Origin: Rhynchonema sp. JSB1_4
Taxonomy: Eukaryota > Nematoda > Chromadorea > Monhysterida > Xyalidae
Reading direction: 5' to 3'
DNA length: 64,000 nt
NCBI GenBank assembly: GCA_030248065.1
Contig: JASAMV010006412.1
Span: forward strand, 1-64,000
The position numbers and the translations under genes were made by a program. Under the pieces are notes generated by a model that ran no database searches, was not told where the DNA came from, and was given only the letters and a program-made list of their open reading frames with translations. This document shows, piece after piece, positions 58,051 through 64,000 of the stretch; position 1 is the first letter of the stretch; every line of letters starts with the position of its first letter.

Positions 58051-60590
58051 CTGCAACACACGGCCTGGTCTACAGAAATTGATGTATAATATGTAGGTTG
58101 TGTCTGTATCGACTGTGACTTCGTGATCGATTTTCCACGGAATCGGTATATGAGCTTGCCCATCGCCACCCCGTTTCCCACCCCTTTGCTTTACGCGCTT
58201 GGTACAAATAGAGAATGGGTTGAGGGAATGAGCAGGAGGTATGATCAAACAGTAGGAGAAGTGTGCGCCTTAAAGGTTGTAAAGTCGAGAGGAAAACTAT
58301 ATCTACGTGACTGCTAGAGTGGACTGCGCATGCGTTTTTAAAGTTCGAGAACTATTCAGGAAAAGATGCGTGAAGGCTCACTTGTACAGCACAGATCACT
58401 ATCGAGCGCTCAATAGAATACGGGGTGCACGGATGATCGGTCAAGCGATTTCTTCACCCGATCATCATCGAATCTGGCCATGGCCACCCAGATGGCCATT
58501 TTGTCAAAGTCGCACGCCTGTTCGCAGGCCATCGTCAATTGCGATCTGAATCTGTTCTCCGGCAATCCATCAGGATCGTCCGGCGGCGGTCCATTGTGCC
58601 AATCGGATGGCCGTCGATAGGACACCGGCACGACCGGCTCGATGTCGGATCGAACGCAACAGTCGAAATGCGCCAGGATCTTCCGCACGTCGTTCCTGAC
58701 ATCCTCGACACACGCAAAATAGATGGGAAGACGGCAGATGCCGGCAATGAGCGTGCCGATCGAAATGATATCGGGCGCGATGCTGAAGAATCCGGTGTGA
58801 GATGTGAGTGAATCGCTGTCGATGAACTCCCACAAACCGAACAGCACGGCCAGAGCGTTCGACACCAGGTACGTGAACGTGACGGACAGCAGCATGTACG
58901 TGGCTGAACGTACACGTTTCTGCAAGAGGGAAGTTTACATAGATACATACACAAAGTGGCATTGAGGAAACAAATGGATGGAAGAAGATTGTGCCATGCA
59001 GCTTGGAATGAAGCTTGAAACTTGTGAAAAATGCAGATGCAGCTTGAAACGGAGACAAAGAGAAAGAGAAACATAGGAGCTAATTTTGAGAAAAGATGAC
59101 AAGCATAGCACAACGCTCATGCATCTTCACACAGCCGCTCTGCTCAGCATGAATGCCCATCCCAATACCTCCCCACCACCTCTTCCCAGAATGATGTCAG
59201 TCGTTCGCACTAACTTTGATTGCTTCAGTCGCCTTAGAATTATTATTGTAATTGCAGCAACAAAAGTAACAAAAATAACCGATGTTTACAAATAACCGGA
59301 TAAGAAAAGGACTTGTCTGCGATAAAGCAGCTTTTGTTCATTTGAATACTACCTTGTGATCACTGGACGCGAATCGAAACAGCCTCGCCGTCTTCTGTTG
59401 TCTGTGCAACGTATTCAGAATCTGTCCGTTCAACAGCAAAAGCATGGCGAACGGAAAGAAGACACTCGAGATGTTTCGAATCCAAAATTTGTAGACGACC
59501 GTGTAGAACCAGCTGTACGCGTCCTTGCCTTTGTCCACAATCGGGGTCGGATCCGTGCGGTACTTGGCCATGTTCTCGCAGTACGGATGCAGGCCGAACT
59601 GGAATTCATCGACTGGCATTGGTATTTTAAGTGGTTATGGAGTAAAGTCAAACTAAAAATCGTAAAGACAGAAACACAGCCGCCGACCTGCAGTTCCAAC
59701 CACAAGCCTCCTTTTGCCATCAGGCCACAAAAGAGACATAAAGCACACCAGAGCAGGCGAAATCTCCTCATAAACGGTTGAAAGCGGGATTTTGTCGTTA
59801 AGAGAAATCGCTCAAAGGTGGCGGTCAAGATGAGGTATGAAGATGACGTCATGCTAACATGTGACACAGTGAGCATGCCAACGGCAAGGTGCGACCAAAT
59901 GCCGAAGAAGAACACCTGCAAGTCACGAAGACATCAAAGAACGGATCTAAAGAATGATTAAGTCATAAACTGAACAATGATCCACATACCGATTCATACC
60001 ACCAGATGAACAGCGATCCGGCAATGAACGGAATGTAGGTAACGCCGATGACCACGTCGAACATGGCCAGGAAGATCAGGTAGAGAAAGTGCGAATCGCG
60101 ATGTTTGCGACTGCTGGCCAGCAGATAGAAGATGAATGAGTTGGAGCAGGCGCTCATCAGAGCCATGATTGAGCCGAAGATGGCCGTCAGGTAGAAGCGA
60201 ATCTGGAATGGCATGTAAACGGATATTAAATGTAGATTAGTCTAAAAGCGAATTGGTCAGCAAAAACGTGAACGGTCAAAACGATAGCTGGCTTTTTCAA
60301 CACATGTAGGGCACTTCGAAGCATTGTCAAAGACGAATCCTCAAAGCAAGTCAGACCGCACTAACATTGAGCATAGCGGGCACATGATAACTGTTGCAGG
60401 TACAGTCGTCGTATGTGTTCTGACCGTTGTCGCTTTCCAAGAACATCTCGTGCATTCCTTCCAGCACGTCGTTGGCATCCAAGCCGGCATCCAGATAATA
60501 GGGAAGAGTCTCCTCAGCGGCACCGATCGTTTTGAACACGCACAGCACTTGGCCGTATTCTGACCGGGTCCAGTTGGGGAAGTGTTCCAT
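57445..60590 (-). CDS. Rhodopsin-family peptide GPCR with two alternative last exons
   Basis: Shared exons 60590-60366 (N-terminal extracellular part with an NWT glycosylation site and CTC), 60202-59990 (TM1-TM2), 59915-59678 (TM3-TM4, with ERF at the DRY position) and 59612-59353 (ECL2, TM5). They splice in phase 0 to either exon A (58919-58410) or exon B (58050-57445). Each last exon encodes TM6, TM7 and its own C-tail and stop, giving about 481 or 513 aa. A starts KRVRSATYMLLS and B starts MRIRQATKMLVS. Both carry CRLPxY where NPxxY is expected. The overall shape resembles invertebrate FMRFamide/myosuppressin-type receptors, but the ligand class is a guess. The true start could be upstream, because an acceptor at 60621 would extend the first exon in frame. 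The donor at 59678 was chosen by phase. Confidence 0.78.
58410..58919 (-). CDS. GPCR alternative terminal exon A (TM6-TM7-tail)
   Basis: Begins right after a cttgcag acceptor in phase 0. It encodes a TM6 helix with LSVTFTYLVSNALAVLFGLW, an extracellular loop IDSDSLTSH, TM7 ending ICRLPIYFACVEDVR, then a cytosolic tail with a di-cysteine (FDCC) that could be palmitoylated. It shares the fixed order of residues with exon B (LWE, ID, D, L..H, ICRLP/VCRLP, DVR), so the two are tandem duplicates. The tails are unrelated. Confidence 0.78.
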   Translation of the reverse strand, partial: KRVRSATYMLLSVTFTYLVSNALAVLFGLWEFIDSDSLTSHTGFFSIAPDIISIGTLIAGICRLPIYFACVEDVRNDVRKILAHFDCCVRSDIEPVVPVSYRRPSDWHNGPPPDDPDGLPENRFRSQLTMACEQACDFDKMAIWVAMARFDDDRVKKSLDRSSVHPVFY

Positions 60591-60621
60591 GTCGATGCCG
60601 TTGTCGGCCGCAGTGAACGAC

Positions 60622-63600
60622 TGAAATACAACCTGTGCGGTGTGAGGCTCTGTTTCAAGATGAGATAGCTGTAACCTGTCAAAAAAGAAAGAATAAAACG
60701 AGCAGGTCGAAGCTTCTTCAGATGAGCACGTCGCAGGCTTAAAGCTGAAATGAGGTCCGATGATCCGATCTATATTTGTGTAGGCACACGGCTTTAACGT
60801 AATCTCGCCCTCGATTTTAACACTTGTATTGGGAGGATTTTCGAGCGAACAAAACTATGTAATCCCAACATATAGTCGATGTTGGGGCAATCCTCTTGCC
60901 AGTGGAAAGATCACAAGTACAATACGTAAAACAGCGCACGTCAGCAGAATACAAAAGCACCCGATGTGAGCTTAATTATCCATAAAATTATATCAAATAT
61001 CCTAATGGCATTCATACCTTAAGCCCAGGCCTCGGATACAGAGGTAATAAAAACGGCTTCCACTTGAAGTATCAAATTCCGAAAAGCAGCGTCACACTGT
61101 CGTTGGCTACACTGTTGGTGCACACACCACACCCAATCCAACACTCACATGGTTAGAAAAAATATTGCCGAGCGGATCCATTTGCGATTTTTTAATGTGT
61201 TACCAGCAACAGATGACACATGATGGCACACAGCGGGAGCCCATGGCTGTCAGACTGGGTCTAATAACACTTCCACTTCCACAAATCGAGAATAAAGCTT
61301 AGCAAAACAGTTTCAACCCGAGTGGGTGAGATATGCTAAGGACATGAAGTCTTGGCGTGTTTACTTTCTAGGCTGACTTTGCGGGCAAGGTCTGAGGACT
61401 ATACTATCAGAATATTCAGAGATTTTCAAGATCATGCATTTCAACGAGGAGCAGTGTCCAGTCTGAGCGCAAGATCATTTACTAAAAGTGGGCAACATCT
61501 AAGGCCAAATGCAACATACTGCACACACCATCAATGCTGCTTTCTTAATATGCTACATGTAGTAAATACCTAATGTAATCAAATGTCGGCAAATCATCAT
61601 GACCATTGCCTGCATAGTTGATGCATCCGGTACGGTTATGAAGAACTAGGCATGTATAGTCCAGCCACCAGCTCATGAGACGACTTGTTTTAAAGCTTGC
61701 TTGGCCGCATTCAAAAATGTGCCGGTTACACGGGTTTTCGCAAACAAAAGAAAGAGATTGGCCGAGAGAGATGATGACAAGTTCCAGCTGGCTGACCTCA
61801 ATTTGTTGCGTGCTTACGCGAACAGCAACGTTGTTCAACACACAAATGTTTTGGGAGTCAAAAGGTAATTTACTCACCGAGGTGGAGAGCGTGTTTTTAA
61901 AAAATGCGTGCGTTTCTCTTTCTTTCATTTCCGAAATGCGTGGAACCGGAACATTGTTTTGTTAGATCCGCACAAGCCAATTTCAAAAAAAGTCGTCTCA
62001 TGAGTTCGTGGTTGGACTATACATTGCAGTCGAATGGCGCTTCCAAGTATGAAGCTGTTGATTGCCATGATTTAAATCAGAGCATGCAGAGGAGTATTAG
62101 AGCAGGTATAGGCGGTATACATACAGGTTGTTGTGAATACAAAATCAAGTCAGATTTGGTGAGTAAAAATACTTCTTAATGAGAAAGATGTGGGTGGAGG
62201 CATGCCTCAATGTTCTTCCAGCCAAATGCAACTTTTTTGAATGCAGAGGGCACGTGACTGGCCTGCAAAACGCGTAGACGATGAGCAACTAAGCGTTATA
62301 TTAAGCAAGGAATGCGTGACTGGTTCATTAGGACTGATGACGTTATCCCATGACATTAATTATGCATGGCACTATATATGTATGTACATATGTGTACCAG
62401 CGTAATGTCTGGGTGGTTAGGGTATGTACCATGCGCATGATCATTGACTTCTGATACGTGGGGCATGTTGTCGGTGAGATTTGGGATAAAAATAGCGAAC
62501 GAATACACATAAACAGAAAGGCAATGGTGTGCCAGACCCGATGTGGGCTAATATTACAGTGGTCAACTCAAGTGCTCAAATCACTTCGTCAACTTACAAC
62601 AGCATCGAGTGAGAGCGAATGACATTCGGGGTGAGTTGATGAGTTCTACAAGTGAGTTGACGAGGTGATTTGACCACTTGAATTAAGCCCGTATCCATTG
62701 TATGTATGTACAGTATCTGGCTGTGAGACCCAAGCCTAAACCTCAATGTGTGGCAAAAACATGATTATGAAGGAATAATTTTAAGGTGCCGGCGCTGAGT
62801 TAGTCCTTGGCAAGAGTGCAGCTTACCGTAACAACGTGTGCCGCTGGTTTATCGCATGATTATCGTCGCACGGACCATTAATAAAAGAGTAATTAAGCCA
62901 GTTTTCATCGAAGAGCGGACCAATGGACGACACGGTTGGGGTTGTGCCTCGTTTTGTGACACACGGAGCTTCAACAATGTGAGATTAAGACAAGAAACTT
63001 AAAATTCTCATGGAATATTGTCAAGTAGCGAATATAGAAGCTCAAGGCGCTTTGACCAGTTCAATCAAGTACGGTACAACGTACATAGGAGAAAGACAGC
63101 AGTAATTGGCACTGTGGCTATCCCTATCTTTGTGTTGTTTTTAACCATAAACTGCACCTGCCAATACGGTACAGGTACATTGTGCTAGAATATTGAATTA
63201 CGGTATGTTTATCAACCTGATGAGGAACAAGGCAAGCTGTACCGTAATGCCAACACCTACATAATACAAATACGACTACATACACAGGTACTGAGTACAT
63301 AATTTTCTTAATGCATACATCAAATATGTACTAGCTTGGAAGAACATTACGAGACCAAGTCAAAAAAAATAAATTTGAGTTTGACCTGGATTCAAGCGGA
63401 GCCGTACCACCACGGGTGGGATACACTTCAAAATGGCATGAGGTGGGTGACCATATTAATGAATGACTTCCTTTTTGACTCTGAACTGGAGCTTTTACGA
63501 ACAACTTTCACCGACTGACGCTGAGGAACAGCAGAAATTCGGAACGGAAAGACCCACTACCGCGAGGCGGAAAACGCTGCATGAAACGCACACAGACTTC

Positions 63601-64000
63601 GCTGCCATCAACGCCTGAATTTGATTAAGTCGCAGTATGCACAGTAGCCGCACTGTCTGAGCTCTGAGTTATGAAGTAAATTAGTGATGCCCCTGCCCTC
63701 CGGTCTAAAAAAATCGCCGCAACTTCCGTTACTGCTGGAAACTTATTGACATGAAACACAGTCCAAATGAGCCCCGATCTATAAAGCACATTGAGAACAA
63801 GATCACAAGCTTAGCTGTGCAACAAACCTGTCGAAACAACCGTTATGATCAACTTCGCTCCCTTAATAGTGGAGCTCTGTATAAATTTGGCATTTCATTG
63901 GCTGTTGCACCTGCGGTCATGGGAAACAATTAGCGTTGGGAGTGGGACACGACCTGTGTTCATCGCTTGCTTTGTTATTGTGGGTGTGTGCAATGTTTCT
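60622..64000. other. Intergenic region upstream of the GPCR
   Basis: Holds one family-3 MITE (61655-62021). The rest, including 62.0-64.0 kb, shows only short frames in AT-rich sequence. Upstream non-coding or short coding exons of the GPCR could lie near 60.62-60.68 kb but cannot be fixed from sequence. Confidence 0.5.
61655..62021. mobile_element. Palindromic MITE, family 3, diverged copy
   Basis: Ends TATAGTCCAGCCACCAGCTC and the inverse of TATAGTCCAACCACGAACTC, arms continuing into atgagacgactt. The centre is unrelated to the other copies. Intergenic, upstream of the GPCR. Confidence 0.7.

Noticed and set aside
60341..60682. Longer overlapping frame at the GPCR start with Thr/Ser-rich peptide
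   Set aside because: It is a different frame from the one that joins TM1 in phase. Part of the sequence upstream of 60620 may be UTR or intron.

Overview
This is a eukaryotic (animal) genomic window. The genes are split into many exons by short GT-AG introns with nematode-like ttttcag acceptors, and the space between and inside genes is packed with transposon remnants. A short interstitial array of the 6-base unit GCCTAA/TTAGGC, the nematode telomere repeat, lies near 48.07-48.16 kb. Together with ShKT domains and the intron style this points to a nematode, or at least an ecdysozoan. The retained TTC17 and sterolin-type ABCG5/ABCG8 genes would be unusual for a C. elegans-like lineage, so the placement is an inference and not proven.

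Layout. (1) 1-2.7 kb: transposon debris (GC-rich hAT-type MITEs). (2) 2.7-20.7 kb, plus strand: a TTC17-like gene with about 31 coding exons. I rebuilt it with every splice phase consistent (1360 codons). Its introns are swollen by at least nine identifiable insertions, two of which sit exactly on splice sites. (3) 21.2-28.1 kb: a small secreted ShKT-domain gene (4 exons, plus strand) whose first intron holds a nested fold-back element. It is flanked by two diverged copies of an unknown cysteine-rich sequence. (4) 28.1-32.8 kb: repeats, a tRNA-like fragment and a large imperfect palindrome, with no confident gene. (5) 32.8-35.7 kb, minus strand: a small secreted cysteine-motif gene, a FLYWCH-like gene with one unresolved junction, and an eight-finger C2H2 zinc-finger gene. 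(6) 38.1-41.4 kb, minus strand: an ABCG5-like half transporter (13 exons, 661 aa). Head to head with it, 43.9-57.1 kb, plus strand, is an ABCG8-like half transporter (17 exons, 899 aa). (7) 57.4-60.6 kb, minus strand: a peptide-type GPCR with two alternative last exons, each encoding TM6, TM7 and the tail. (8) 60.7-64 kb: non-coding, with one more MITE.

How the genes relate. ABCG5 and ABCG8 act as an obligate heterodimer (sterol export in vertebrates) and share the head-to-head arrangement seen here, so the pair is probably an old linked unit. In this genome the ATP-binding sites are heavily eroded: the G8-like subunit has lost Walker A, the catalytic glutamate, the signature and the H-loop histidine, and the G5-like subunit has lost its H-loop histidine and canonical signature. 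The most notable observations are this eroded transporter pair, the duplicated GPCR terminal exons, and two hAT insertions whose 8-bp target duplications copied a splice acceptor and a splice donor of TTC17.
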